A stretch of 64,000 nt of DNA from Nannobrachium achirus (GCA_963921795.1 OY997647.1:54174503-54238502), one strand, 5' to 3'; positions 12,386 through 27,974 are shown, numbered from the stretch's first letter. Numbers and translations are program-made. The notes: a model not told the origin generated them from the sequence alone.

Positions 12386-13100
12386 CATTAAATAATTCTA
12401 GGGCCTAAATGGCTTAATGTCCGTTCCCAAAGTTCATGTTTATCTCCGTAGCATTGAGAGCTGGTGGAGGCCTGGTGGGCTACTGGCCGGGACGGTGAAT
12501 GGGCACAACAACAGGCAAGTAGGCCCAGCTGTGTACCTGAATGGAAGGTCATGCTGGCAGCTCTATGAATCACCTCAGCGGGGCTAGCCTGCCACAGAAA
12601 GCCATGATTTATCCCCGCCAGGAGAGACCAGCCGTGATAGGAGGTCAGACGCATATAGTAAGTACACGGGTGCATACATCTAGTGCATATATCCGCACAG
12701 TAGTTTAGAAAGACACACATGCTGGTGAACGCACGCACACACACACAGGCTTATACAGTAAGCATGTATGACATAGTGGCAGACACAGACATTCATACTG
12801 ACCAAAACACACAGCGCTGTAACCCCCAAGGTCATTAGCGACATAGCAACCCCCTTGCTTGCTTGTAACCATGACAAACTGCCAACAAAAAGGTGATAAG
12901 CAATGCCATCCATCTTTCTGGGCATTCAGTGGTGCTAGATCATTTATGCTAAGCAGGTACAGAGGACAGACTTGGGATATGGGCCGTACTCTATGTTGGA
13001 GATTAGGTAAATGGTGGATAATATACTCCATGGGAATTCAGTTGGATCTTATTAGGGACTCTATTTCTTTTACAGCGTTGTTAATAATGTTGGGCTGATG
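12386..13100. other. No recognisable gene
   Basis: Overlapping frames on both strands without domains, plus a short CACACA run near 12735. Nothing supportable. Confidence 0.35.
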
Positions 13101-13440
13101 TATGGATAGGTCCAGTGGCGTCACAAGGGGAGGAAAAGTGGTTGTAGATCTGCTATTATTGAAAAGTCGCGAAAATGAGTGCAAATCTTTGAAGCGACCT
13201 TTGTAACTCAAATTTTGATTCGGGGGGGGGTCCCTGGAACTAAACATTTTGAGGCCAATCATTTTGGGAGTCACATGAAAAAGTTTGTACACTGACATAG
13301 AAGGATTTGAAATATTGAAAGACAAATTTTAAAAAATAGCAGATCTACAAGCTCGCAGCGCGGTACTCGGTGCGGCACTGCAAACTTGTAGATCTGCTAT
13401 TTTTCAATATTTAAAGCACAAAATAATGCGTTCCCAGTCT
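13101..13440. mobile_element. hAT-like MITE, inverted relative of 12117-12385
   Basis: Contains GGGTCCCTGGAACTAAAC and CATGAAAAAGTTTG in reverse order relative to the element at 12117, a hairpin half at 13143-13162 and a full hairpin at 13331-13405. Confidence 0.55.
13331..13405. repeat. Palindromic hairpin module
   Basis: Arms AAAATAGCAGATCTACAAGC and CTTGTAGATCTGCTATTTTT. Confidence 0.85.
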
Positions 13441-14010
13441 AAATGGGATATATGGGCCTGCAGTGAATCCTTGTACCCAGAGCCCAGAATTTGGTGCAAC
13501 ACCCCTGGATGGTCTGAAGTCTGTGTAGTGTGTATACTGTACGTCCATAAGAGCTAGCTGTTCAGCCCCGAGTCCCACAACCTAAATTACATAATATTTA
13601 TGATCTGGTCTATTTAAGATGTAGACTGAAGTATACAGGGGACATTATATTTGGGCAGCTGCCCTTAGATAAGAACATGTAAAACATGTGATTGACAAAC
13701 AATTGACTCTTATCTTTTCTTTCTTTAGTTTCGTTTTTTGCACTGACCCTAGGATCTGTTTTGGGCTGATATCCATTTATTTACTATGTCTCTGACCTGA
13801 CCAAAAGTAAGACATCATCCTCCAGTATAAGATTTATGGCGCTTCAGCTCCTCTCCATTGAGGAAGTCAGAAATGGCAAGAGGTGAAGGTGTCTGAGGAA
13901 GTTTATAGCGGGCAGAAAGAGGAGGGGTTAAGGAGTTGTATCCCATACTATGGACTAGTCCAGTGCACACTTTAACTTTGGAGACCTAATCAATCAGGTA
14001 CAGTATAATA
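13441..14010. other. No recognisable gene
   Basis: Unique-looking sequence without coding signal. Confidence 0.4.
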
Positions 14011-14012
14011 AC

Positions 14013-14273
14013 TATATCGTCACTGTCGGGCAGAAACCTCGTATCTCCCAGGTTTCCAATGTGTACGCTTTATTTTCTTATTTCTCGTAAAGTAAAAGCC
14101 TTGCTTCATCACACAAGACTGTTGCACAAGACTAAGTGAACATAGCAGATCTACAAGCACACAACCCCTCGCACTGTGTGCTTGTAGATCGACTATTTTA
14201 CGTTTTTTAAATGATATTGCAAAACGAACGGTTTTGGACATACACGGTTTCCACCCCGACAACAACGATATGC
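14013..14273. mobile_element. MITE of the TATCGTC...CGGG family with hairpin core
   Basis: Left end ATATCGTCACTGTCGGG, right end CCCCGACAACAACGATAT. The centre (14136-14201) is the hairpin module, with arms ending in GCACACAA. Related copies are at 14975-15240 and 44050-44295. Confidence 0.75.
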
Positions 14274-14885
14274 AGTGAGGGACACATTTTTTTTATAATG
14301 ACATACAAACTGCGTGTCGTATATAGTATCACTCTGCTACACTGAAAGACAGGAAACTGCAAGCAGAGAGACATGTAAATGAGAGCTGGGTTTTGAACCC
14401 TATACGCTTGTCTCTATTTAATTAATTTGTCCCCGGGCGTTGTCTTTTGTATTTAACTATAGCAAATGTTATGTATATATTTAAATTATATCCTTACATG
14501 AACTCACTTAAGGTAACTTTTGATTAAATTGCAACACAGATGAATGAGTCCCATACATTACACGTATTATCATGCCTAATGCCTTGTTTTTCCCCTCCTC
14601 CTCCAAATAAGTGTGCATGTCCATGTCAATGCCATTCTTCTCAGCTTAGTCTTGATCCCATTTCCCAAAGGTCCAGACGCTCCACAGATTCGCAACATGT
14701 TCTGCTTGCTAGACCCTGTAGATTCCCATGAGACAGGAGGAGGTTGGCACAAACCAGTGGAATACTGCTAATTCCAGATAAGCTTTTCCAAGGGCAGGTA
14801 CATCCAAACACCCTGGATGGATGCTGACAAACACAGACGTGAGACTCATGTGCAATGTCCCTCTCCTCCCCTCTTTTCTCCTTTC

Positions 14886-15314
14886 CAGGGACGTGCTGGC
14901 CATTGGGAAAAGCGGGACAACTCCCGAACGGCCGGTTCATTCCCGGCCGGTCCAGGCCGGCCATTAGGAAAAAATTCAAAATTTCGGGCAGAAACATTGT
15001 ATCTCCAAGTTTCAAATTTATACATTTTTTCGCAAAGCAAAGCCCTGCTTCATCATACAAGGCCGTTGCACAAAAGTAGTGAAAACAGCAGATCTACAAG
15101 CACACAACGCCTCGCACCGCCGCGAGGCGTTGTGTGCTTGTAGATTGGCTGTTTTCACTAGTTTAAATCATTTTTAAAATAATAAATACAAAACAAACGG
15201 TTTTGGACGTACAAGGTTTCCACCCGACAACGACAAAATATAACTAAAAATAAATAAATGAGGGCCTCTCCAAATCTTTTTCCCGGGCTGAATCAGGGGC
15301 CCAGCATGTCCCTG
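14886..15314. mobile_element. hAT-type MITE (429 bp) with perfect 8-bp TSD
   Basis: Starts CAGGGACGTGCTGG and ends CCAGCATGTCCCTG. CTCCTTTC flanks both sides (14878-14885, 15315-15322). Inside it carries sequence of the TATCGTC MITE family and a long hairpin (15078-15160). Confidence 0.9.
15078..15160. repeat. Palindromic hairpin module
   Basis: Near-perfect arms from TAGTGAAAACAGCAGATCTA to its complement, with an inner ACGCCTCGC...GCGAGGCGT stem. Confidence 0.85.
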
Positions 15315-15322
15315 CTCCTTTC

Positions 15323-15697
15323 CTCTCTTGCATTCACCTTTCACTCACATCTAGTACCATTTTCCTAAACTCGAGAATCATTTAAGTGTACCGGACTATG
15401 ACTATGAGACTATATCACACAAATCAAACCGTAAAGAAGCCATTAGAAGTTGGTTAGCTAATAGCTAAAAGGCCAATCAATAATGACTAAAACAAGACAC
15501 ATATTTTAATAGCGCCGTTCCTTCCCTGTGCAATTGAAAAGTATTCCAGGCAGTTAGCTACATTAATTAGCAGTTATGTGGATAATTTAATAGCTTACAT
15601 CTTAAAATGTCAAATGTATATTCAGTCTCACTGTAGTGGGAGATGGCGTTCCTGCATCATTTTACAATTGGTTACAGTCATATGATGTGAATAATAT
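15323..15697. other. No recognisable gene
   Basis: AT-rich; nothing supportable. Confidence 0.4.
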
Positions 15698-15736
15698 ATC
15701 TTGAATAATGCCTACACATCACTAATGACGTGCTAA
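15698..15736. repeat. 39-bp target-site duplication, left copy
   Basis: ATCTTGAATAATGCC...GACGTGCTAA is repeated exactly at 16021-16059, around the SINE. Confidence 0.9.
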
Positions 15737-16020
15737 ATGGTAAATGGTGCATTTATATAGCGCTTTTATCCAAAGCGCTTTACAGAGATTGTGCATTACA
15801 TTCACCCATTCACGCACACATTCATACACCGGTGGTGGAGGAAACCATGCAAGGCACCAACCAGCTCACCGGGAGCAATGTGGGGTTCAGAGTCTTGCCC
15901 AAGGACCCTTCGACATTAACTCAGGGGGAGCCCGGATTCGAACTGGGAACCCTTCGGGAACCCTTCGTGCTCTAATAACGGTTTCTCTACCCCTGAGCTA
16001 TGCCGCCCCATCCTGCCCGC
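15737..16020 (-). mobile_element. tRNA-derived SINE (or tRNA-headed teleost repeat)
   Basis: Read on the minus strand it starts with a tRNA-like head. An A-box-like TAGCTCAGGGGTAGAG follows GGGGCGGCA, and a B-box-like AGTTCGAATCC comes later. The body is the common teleost repeat containing CTTGGGCAAGACTCTG, CACCGGTG and a tail with AAAGCGC...ATAAATGCACC. An exact 39-bp TSD brackets it. Non-coding. Confidence 0.85.
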
Positions 16021-16059
16021 ATCTTGAATAATGCCTACACATCACTAATGACGTGCTAA

Positions 16060-16640
<581 letters not shown>

Positions 16641-17065
16641 CAACTTTGTCTATATGAGTGAGTAAATAGAGTGAGTGAGCTAGCAGGCAAGTGAGTGGAA
16701 AATTGGGAAAATGATAGTTGATGTTCTCTGTACAAGCCACACGTTCACTCTATTTGTCTCAGAGTCAATGATTTGTATTCTGTTGGAATGCATGCAGGAG
16801 TAGAGAATCTCTTTGAGGTTGCTGATGTGTCTACGGTTGGACATTTTAATTGCAACACTCCCGTAATTAGGCTCATTAATGTTAGGACTGGTCTGCAACT
16901 CATTGTTCCTATCCTTTTCAACAATCATAGCCCCACTGTGGGACATATAAAATAAAATAGTTTTATATTCTGATTATCGACCGTTTACTGTACCAAGGGA
17001 GATATTCGGCTTTTGGGCTACAGGCAGCATGCATTGCTCTACAACTTTCACCTCCTTTAACCTGC

Positions 17066-17073
17066 CCAACCAT
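17066..17073. repeat. Target-site duplication, left copy
   Basis: CCAACCAT, exact copy at 17390-17397. Confidence 0.8.
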
Positions 17074-17389
17074 CATGGACGGATTAACCCCCGCAAGGGC
17101 CCCTGGCCGATATTTTTTTTAGCCCCCCCCCCCCCCCCACCCTCACCATAACCCCTCCTCCCTCCCGACGTGCACTAACCAGCTCGGATTTTAAGCCATG
17201 ATGATCATCTGTGGGTCAAGAAAGCACCTGTAGACAACAGGAGGGGCCGACACATTTGATTTTTAATTAACGTATACATTTAATTTTAGTAAATTGTCAA
17301 TGACTACGCAGCCAAGTTCACCCAAGGGCCCCTGAGAGCCAAGGGCCCCTGGCAACGGCCCCACTGGCCCAATGATTAGTACAGCCCTG
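17074..17389. mobile_element. hAT-type non-autonomous element (316 bp)
   Basis: Begins CATGGACGGATTAACC and ends ACTAATC-type sequence closing in ACAGCCCTG, with an 8-bp TSD. The interior has GGGCCCCTGG blocks and a C tract (17126-17139). Confidence 0.75.
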
Positions 17390-17747
17390 CCAACCATTAG
17401 GAAACGCGCTACAGTTTCCCTGCCCAAGGAAGATATTAGGCTTCTGGGCTACAGGCAGGGTTACTTTGCTATATGGAATAGCCAGTTTAGTAGACAGATA
17501 TACTGTAAACACTCGTTAGAAACACCCTTTAAAGATCCTCATTAAAATGAATAAAACATTGAATTAAATGTGGATATAAACTCCATCATGCCCTACTAGT
17601 TCGTACCCGGGGATGCATGGAGCCAAAGTAAGTTTTGTAATTAAAGTTTAGACTAAATTATTGTATCGGCCAGCCTTACTGGGTCTACTGCTATTTGTTT
17701 AAATCAAGTCCTGTATAACTTTGCAGAGTTGAGCCAGCTCCCTCTGC

Positions 17748-20188
<2,441 letters not shown>

Positions 20189-20196
20189 ATGTAGAG
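20189..20196. repeat. Target-site duplication, left copy
   Basis: ATGTAGAG, exact copy at 20653-20660. Confidence 0.85.
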
Positions 20197-20652
20197 CAGG
20201 GGTCTTCAACCTTTTCAGGCCAAGTACCCCTTAGTTTAGAGAGAGATGAAGCAGGGACCCCACAACCTTTTCATAGATTCCATATAGTTCATAATTTGAC
20301 GGCCCGAACATCAGTGTATTTTGGATTCATGTCAATGTGTGTTTTCAGATAATTAACCACTTGAACCGTCAATACTTAGTAAACTTGACCTTTCACTCTG
20401 TACTTAGTCTGCTCTTTTTCCCCTCTACACCAAAGCTTTTTGCCAAAAATAGCAGATCTACAAGCTCACAACGCCTCGCAGCACGAGGCGTTGTGAGATT
20501 GTAGATCTGCAGTTTTTGGCTAAAGTTCTCAGAATATGTACGCTAGGGTTCAAGTGGTTAATATGAAAAAGGAGAAAAAAAAGTTTCTATCACTCAAAGA
20601 TATGGAGGACCCCCTGTAGTAACTCTGGGTCCCGGACCCCCTAAGTCCCCTG
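20197..20652. mobile_element. hAT-type MITE (456 bp), most intact family member
   Basis: Starts CAGGGGTCTTCAACC and ends CCTAAGTCCCCTG with a perfect 8-bp TSD. The central hairpin is at 20441-20520. Same family as 3836-4310 and 1462-1876. Confidence 0.9.
20441..20520. repeat. Palindromic hairpin module
   Basis: GCCAAAAATAGCAGATCTAC arm with complement ending TTTTTGGC; inner stem CAACGCCTCG/CGAGGCGTTG. Confidence 0.85.
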
Positions 20653-20660
20653 ATGTAGAG

Positions 20661-22480
20661 GAAAAGTGTAACACTGTGTAGCAAGCCTGGACTGACCTTG
20701 TGTATCTAAAACATTGATTAGAAGACATTAATCTCTGTTGCCATTAGGCAGTGTGTTAAATATGTGTGATGTGCCAGACGATTATTGAAGTAGCCTTGTA
20801 AAGCATTTTGGACAAAGTGTAACAGACTAGATAAATGTATAGGCGCTAAGCTGCGAGGCTTAGCCAGTAAGTTAACAGATTGAGTATCAGTCAATCCTGG
20901 CACAAGTTTTTTTATTCTGCCTGCAGCAATCCGTGACACTGACAGGGTATTGTATAACTCACTCGGCCCAGTGAGTTTCCTGGTGTGTGTTTGTTAACAG
21001 TATGACTTTTCTCTCATTCTTTATTTGACCATTTACCCTCATTGACTGATTCAACATAGTCTAATCTAGCATTTTGTACGATCTGTCCAAGTCTGGACAA
21101 GAGCGTCTGCTTAATGCCTAAATTGCAACTGTAAACTGAGAACTTAATGGTTTGTTCAAGGTTTCTTTATTGTTTTCGTGGGTAGATTTTGCTGAAACTT
21201 GGGAACGATTAGTCGGCAGACCCCGAGAGATGATTGTGTTTTCGCACACGTCAAGGTCACAAGGGAAGTAAAACAGGAGATGTTAGTATGGTGTTGGTAT
21301 GGTACCTTCAATGGGGGTTGCACACACATTCATTGCTGTGTCTTTTCTGCACTGAACCTCACTACCTGCTGCACTGTTCATTCACAGTGAAATCCTCAGG
21401 GTTCATTTAACTCTGAGAGTGTACAAATGTTGCAGGTCCATTTGGTTGAATTTGTAGACTCTGAGTTACAAGAACACTAAGGATTTTACAGGTGTTAGCT
21501 GTGGAATTGTTTAATACACGCTGTAGGGTGTCTTGAATGTACGCAGTGTCTTGCCTTTGCTTGTAAGTTTCTTTTGCCATTTGAATTAATGGCCGTCTTA
21601 CAATTGTAATGTGTGGTGGGCCGTGGCTGCTACCTGTGTGGCAATACTGAAGTTCTCACTAATTGCATTGTAAAAGTATACCTTTGTGGCAAATGTTTAC
21701 TATCCACCACCTTCTAAAGTCCACCTATCCTGGCTCCCCACCAGAACGGATCACAGTGTTGCCAGCATATATCCGTTGGCTTCCCGGGGACAAAGTTAGG
21801 CTAAGATTAGGACTCTATTAGTGCAGTGCTGCATATAATATATCACTAGCTACCGTACCTCTTAGAACTCTCCAGGGCTTGAGTCATGTGGGAGCTTATA
21901 GCTCCCATTAGGAGAGGTCTGCTGAGCTCACATGAATCTGTGGGGGTTGCTAATACCTCACAAATAATGTATTTATCAATGTAATGTGTATTATTATACA
22001 GTATATGTAGGTGCAGTATGTGGGTATGTCGAGAATCATTCAACCTACAGAATTTGGCACATGATGTGTCGCAGACAACCAGGGGGAGTGCAGTTCCCAG
22101 TGTTGAGTAGTTTGGATAGGCGGTTGTTCAGAAAAGGCTCTGGCCGTGCCAATTGATTGCCATGGCAACCACAACCTAAGCTTGATTTGGCAAATTCCCC
22201 ACACCTGTTGAATTCCCCACACCTGCCATTTGATGATTAGTCAGTCCACTTCACTATCCATTATATTATATGCACTAATCCGGTCAGTGCTGTGTTCTAC
22301 CTGTCTGTGAAGACATTTCTTTGAAAAAGAGTATGCCCTCGTGAACTTTTCAAAGTAACTTATCTGATAGGCATTATGTGCACTGGCGTATGCGCTGGTC
22401 ACACGAATAGCCGCGGATCAAAGATTATAGTATGCCCTCAAAAAAGGTCTAGAACACACCACTGAGTCCTGTGTCTGGGG
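20661..22480. other. No recognisable gene
   Basis: Short frames only; no domains, RNA genes or clear elements. Confidence 0.35.
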
Positions 22481-22660
22481 GGTGTGCACGTGTGCACAGT
22501 ATCTAAGGGATTAGGGGTCTCAGAAGTCATGTTGGAGTGCCTGATATATGGTGTTCCATGTTGGAGTGCCCGTTGCCCGTTGGGCAGATCTTTATGCCCA
22601 TACATGTTGCTCCGGTCCCATGTTTTTTAGACATAGGACACATTACTACTTCCCTTGGTC
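22481..22660. repeat. Dispersed repeat, inverted copy at 42640-42755
   Basis: GTGCACACGTGCA-type block, TATCTAAGGGATT and GGAGTGCCCGTTG...GGGCAGATCTTTATGCCCATA recur in reverse at 42640-42755. Related GATATGGGC text lies at 62560-62930. Confidence 0.6.
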
Positions 22661-23656
22661 ACGTGGTATATACACAACGAATAAGAGTGGGGGGAAAATG
22701 AGCGATATAAACTCTTTATTTCAACAAGCTGCTTTGACTTGAGGAGTAAACAGATGAGAGACCGGTATAGGACCTTTACTTTTTGGATAGAATGTTCACA
22801 AAAGGTAAGAAGTGTTCGCGAACGGCGGAGCGCCCCCCAACGGAGCTATTGTGGTTGACGAGAGTGTGGAACCTCATCTCGTAGTTGCATAGCGGAGGGA
22901 GAGGTTCCGAAAGGAGCTAGGATAACAGGTATTGCATAACGGGGGGGCCATTTTACTACAGTAGAAAATGGCACATTAAGCCAACATGATCTTTATAATG
23001 CACTAGCCTTGCAGAAAATACTTAGGCTATGACACAAATCTGATGTTGGGCATCTCCATATCTGGACCGAGTTCCAGCCCCGGTCGCCTGTCCATTGACT
23101 TATAAACCAGTAAGACTCCCTAATCGGGAGATAAACAGAAGAGTTTAGAGTGATTTTGTACTGCTGTTCTTAAGAAATACAAAAACAAACTTTTAAAAGT
23201 ACACATACCTGCATGTGCATGCTTTTTTGAGCTGCACACCCGCACATAACGTGCGTACATGCGAGAATGAGTGCTCGCGTCGCGTATAATTGATAAAACA
23301 CCATTCACATCGTCTGTTTCACACGGGGGACTATTAACATATCAAAGATTAAAATAACGGCCGAGTGTTAACATAATGAATCAGACTGGATGCGATAGTC
23401 TCTCCTCTTCTCTTCTCCTCCTCTGAGCCCGCAGTGCACTGGCTGGCTGTGTAAGCAGCGCTGAGTCTAACCGCTACACTTCCTCAAACTGATTCAAGGC
23501 GTGCCTTGAACGGGTCCCTGGTTTGCTTGTCTCATTAGACACACCCCCACCTCCGAGGCTCCGACTCTCATTGGCCTGGTACTGCCTGAGACCAGAGAAA
23601 CTTTAGTGTCATATTACAACACCAGACCAAGAGAACCAGTCCGCTCAGAGAGTGGG
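22661..23656. other. Host DNA flanking the large element, no gene
   Basis: Contains one copy of the dispersed CCAGTAAGACTCCC...CGGGAGATAA block (23107-23134). No coding signal found up to the insertion site. Confidence 0.4.
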
Positions 23657-23662
23657 CGGGTC
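23657..23662. repeat. 6-bp target-site duplication, left copy
   Basis: CGGGTC directly abuts the left TIR. The same six bases directly abut the right TIR at 38550-38555. Confidence 0.85.
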
Positions 23663-23701
23663 AGTAGGATAAGGGGCAGTGGGGGTCGGGAGGGCAGTTG
23701 G

Positions 23702-23711
23702 TGACGTCACA
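23702..23711. promoter_or_regulatory. CRE/ATF-like palindrome near element tip
   Basis: GTGACGTCAC is a perfect CREB/ATF consensus about 40 bp from the terminus, kept in both TIRs (right copy about 38502-38511). Function is inferred only. Confidence 0.4.
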
Positions 23712-23716
23712 GTAGG

Positions 23717-23795
23717 GGCGCGTGCATGTGTGTGCATGTGCGTGCGTGTGTGCGTGCGGGCGTGTGTGTGTGTGTGTGTGTGTGTGTATGCAGGC

Positions 23796-23886
<91 letters not shown>

Positions 23887-23911
23887 TGTGTGTGTGTGTG
23901 TGTGTGTGTGT
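23717..23911. repeat. (TG)n microsatellite inside left TIR
   Basis: Starts with TGCG/TGCA units then long TG. The right-TIR counterpart (38391-38493) is shorter. Confidence 0.9.
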
Positions 23912-24811
23912 TTCAAAAGTGAATAAAGGGCCCATGTTGGGGTGTATTGTTTGGTGATCCTTCTTAAAGACAGTGGGTGTTTTATTGTTTTTCTAAAGGA
24001 TGGCTTTAGCGTGACTGTAATTACTGAATGGATGAGGGCAGCTTTGTGGGATGGGGAAACCAATGGCTTTTTTCCTGACGGGATACTGTACACTAGTTCC
24101 AACGCAGCTAGAACAACAGGAGACAGTGCATTGAATAGATCTTTCTATCAGTGGGGGCCGTGACCACAGGCAAAAGGGCAGTGGATCTTATACATTTAAA
24201 ACAAAGATAGGCTCAGGATGGGGTGGATGCGGTCTGTGAGGTTGTGCTCCTTGTGGGATGGGGAAAGCAATGGCTTTTTCTTGAGGGCGGTTTACCGATC
24301 AGCCTGGGGTTCTATTCCTTGTAGGATGGGGAGATGATGATTTTGGATTAATAGCATTGTGACTCCTCTGTCATAAAAGTGTGTGTACACATTGGTGAAT
24401 GGAGGGTCACCGTGTTGGGGGGAGATTGTGGCTCTCTTATGTATGACTTTAGTCTCATTCTGTATGTACTGGGGGACAGTGGATATGGCTGGATGGACAT
24501 GCTGCAACATGTGTGATGTCCACAACAGGGAGAGAGGATGGATCACTTTACCTAACTATGGTCCTGACCCCAGCATGGGTTAACTACAGCAGGTCCATGC
24601 CAGTAGAAGAATGGTCACACATCAGGGGGTGGTGTAAAACAATGATAGCCTACTGCTAAGCTCAGTGACCACAACACAGGGCATGCACTTTTAGTGGACA
24701 ATATATATATTTTTTCCAGTATGCACACATGGATATAGTTATAGAAACCTATTACCTAGTCAAATGTGAGAAATTCCATACATGAAAATAAAAGAATAAA
24801 TAAGTAATGAA

Positions 24812-24932
24812 AAACAGCCGATCTACCTGCTGACAGAACGAGGCGATATGGAGAGAGAGAGTAAGATGTCGCAGTGGGATAGACGCGGACAGATCTACAG
24901 TACAATTATGGCTTGTACTGAGGCTATTTTGA
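24812..24932. repeat. Degenerate palindromic hairpin module in left TIR
   Basis: AAAACAGCCGATCTACCTGC at the left and GTACTGAGGCTATTTTGATC at the right, with CAGATCTACAG inside. It is repeated in reverse in the right TIR (37278-37400). A lone half-copy (AAAACAGCAGATCCACAA) lies at 25594. Confidence 0.6.
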
Positions 24933-27370
24933 TCGTTTGGGGACAAACATATAATTTATCGATTGGGTCTCGAGATAAATAAATACCATTTAAATAAAAA
25001 ACGTTTGGTAGCAATTAGTATACACAGAGTTAGGTTATAGTGCAAATAATATTAACAGACCAGTAAATATTTAGTTATTATTTGTTTTTACATTAGCAAG
25101 CCTTAACTAACTATGTCATGGTGTCTGACATGAATTTCGTAGTCAAACCTTAACATAGTTACAGTGGTTATAACTATCAATACTCATTAGTTGGGTTTTG
25201 TGCTCCTACACTACATAAAATCAGAGTCTATTTAACCCTCAAATAAAGCCAAATGATTCAAGTCACAAAGAGTGACTGATAGGAGTGTGATGTGTAATGT
25301 TAGGCTTGTACGTATAATCACTAGTGGACTCTCAAAGCATTTACGTGTCAGGGGACAGGCCTGTAAATCCAGGGGTTCAAACTAGTCAAAATAGATGATA
25401 TACAGTATATCCATGTCAGTGACAAATTGTTAACCAAAACCTCATTCTTGCATGCTATTCTTAAAATTCTATAATGTAATATTATAACACACACACATTT
25501 CATCCTTCAACACGATTTGAAAGCTTTGAAAAACTATGTAGTTCTGTATTTAAAGAAAAAATGTGTTACACACGCTCTTACAGAAATTATACGAAAACAG
25601 CAGATCCACAATCTCACAATTAGTTTACTCTTTACTGTCACTTGACAACAATAACAATGTCTGAGGGATGTAGATTCTTTCTGTTTTTTCTTCCTATTTA
25701 TATATTTTCAATACATGATAGGGACCATAGTAATAATTAGACAACTTATTGTTTATTTCCTGGGTGTTCTGTAGGGTAACTACGTTTGTAATTAGCCTGT
25801 ACCATCCATGAGCCTCACACCATGTACGGTAGTACATTTACAGTAAAACGTTTAAGCCCATGCATAAGCTTACTATTTAGTGTTTTATCTATGACATTAT
25901 TGTATTTCACTGGCTGTATAGCGGACAGGTATAGAGGATCAGCTATTCATTTACACTATACTTGTCTATTTTCCTCTCACTACATTTTGTTTTCCCACTA
26001 CAATTAAAAAAGCTCACCGTCATACACATCAACATAACTACAAAAGCCAGTACAACATCAACAAAACATCAACACCCGTACACATTACAGCAGAACAACG
26101 CCAAAACACATGACAAAATGCAAAACATGAAACCAAAAAGTCACAATATTTTACAAACAATGTGGTCAATAGACTAGTACCGTTTCAACAACAATCGTTA
26201 ATCCTATAAGACATCTGGTAACATAAGGGTATAATATAGCCAGTTTGAATAATAGTTTGACTGAATGACTGAAAGCTTTATTAGAAGATTGCATATACGA
26301 ATGGGTGCAGTTTCATAACAGTACAGTTAATTCACTGGTACAAGGACAACTAAAAGGAGATCGTAGTATGGTTTTTGGCTTAGTTTCACGGGAAACTTTC
26401 TTTATCTCTTCCCATATTGGGACAATCATAAAGTGTAGAGGACCAAGTATACAACACAACTATGCAACATCTACAGGCCTGCATAATACCTAATCAACTA
26501 GTGTATATTCAGCACAAATATACACCACCAACAGAAATCATCAGCATTGTCACTGCACATTGGGAGTAGCACACAAAACATAACACACAAAACATAAAAA
26601 AAAACTCTTGCATTCATGTGAAGACAAAATACACAATATGTTCTAATAATAAAGTGTCCAACAGACTTTTGCTCAACAACCTTTTAATATCAATTGACTG
26701 TGTAAATAACTGAAAGCTTTTTCTTTTTTCTTTTGCATAGGTGATGGGAAAGTATGGTTTTTCAATGTATAGTTTGGATATTTGTTTTTGTCATTTTACT
26801 GTTACTGATAATGATAGGATCATGGTTTACCTATGGTCATAGCTATGGATATGCATCTTTATGTATAACCTTGTTTATCTGAACTGAAATAAGAGTGTTT
26901 TCTAAATGCCAAAACACTTCAGTAATACATAACAAAATATGATATCCTAGAAAATACATTAACATCAAACATCAACTATATCAAATTTGTCTACAGTACA
27001 CTATCTACAGTACAGTATACTGTGCATACTAAAAACCTGTAAGATTCACCATTGCATTTCGTGAAATGAAAACCTACTGTACGTTTTTAGAAGCGTGAAT
27101 AAACTTTAACTATGCCTAAAACAACATAAAAACATAGATGACATTTTGATGCAGTCACACACTATCTTATCTCATGCACGTTTCTATATGCTACACGTCA
27201 CAGTAGGTGCTTCTAGTGGCAGTGGGTCCTAGCTAGTTAGTTGTCAGGCAAGTGAGACAACCGCTGCTTTCAGCACATTTTGCAAATACATCTAATATTT
27301 TTAGAATATGGTCACAAGACTCTTTTTTTTTACTGTCATATTGGGATCCCCCAACATTAATTTGACATGG

Positions 27371-27442
27371 GACTCTGTGGCACAACGGTAGCGCGTCTGA
27401 CTCCAGATCAGAAGGTTGCGTGTTCAAATCACGTCAGGGTCA
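27371..27442 (+). tRNA. tRNA-Trp (anticodon CCA), left TIR copy
   Basis: This 72-nt sequence folds as a standard cloverleaf. The acceptor stem GACTCTG pairs with CAGGGTC (one G-U) and has discriminator A. A-box TGGCACAACGGTAGC, anticodon stem-loop TCTGACTCCAGATCAGA with CCA in the loop, and B-box region GTGTTCAAATC follow. It is very close to vertebrate nuclear tRNA-Trp and lacks an intron. No strong T4 terminator is seen in the next 50 nt, so output may be low or extended. It lies inside the mobile element and has an exact mirror copy in the other TIR. Confidence 0.93.
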
Positions 27443-27974
27443 AAGCTTTATTGATCCCAGTGAATAAATTGTTCTATGCTATTAACAGATGTAAAATGTA
27501 ATTTAAAACAAATAGTGCTTCACGGGATTAATATAATATGGAAATTTGGTGTCACACTGATAAGAACCGGGGCCAAAATAAACCGACAGCTCATTAGATG
27601 CAATGTAAAAGTGGTCACAGGCAGCACTCGCATGTAAAACTGCGACGATCAAAATCTGTAACTTATGTGACAATAAAGCTGCATATGATTCTATAAACAT
27701 ATGTCATTACTACCCATTTAAGTGAATAACACATTTGTATTTCATCTGGTAGTTTATTATACAGGGGGAAATGCAAGTCATTCAAGGATTGAAAATGGTT
27801 GGTGTAAAACACTAGCTGGTTTTGACTACACACACAAATCATTTCTTTTTTTTCTCCCTGAAATTTATGTTGTTCACATTAAAATTGTACATAGTACACT
27901 CATACTAGGACATGTGTAGGCAGTTTAGCCATATGTAACAGTACAGGTATATACATTTGTTAAAATATAAAATA

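Noticed and set aside
15744-16031. Two overlapping 81-95-aa plus-strand frames
   Set aside because: They lie entirely within the antisense strand of a SINE.
24383-24583. Short frame in the left TIR with a counterpart in the right TIR
   Set aside because: Similarity follows from the inverted repeat itself, and the mirror copy differs in length and start. Other shared TIR frames (25822-26177, 26305-26493, 27233-27427, 27503-27700) lack domains, and 27233-27427 overlaps the tRNA on the opposite strand.
27722-27919. 65-aa frame near the inner left TIR
   Set aside because: A one-base difference in a T tract breaks it in the otherwise near-identical right TIR.
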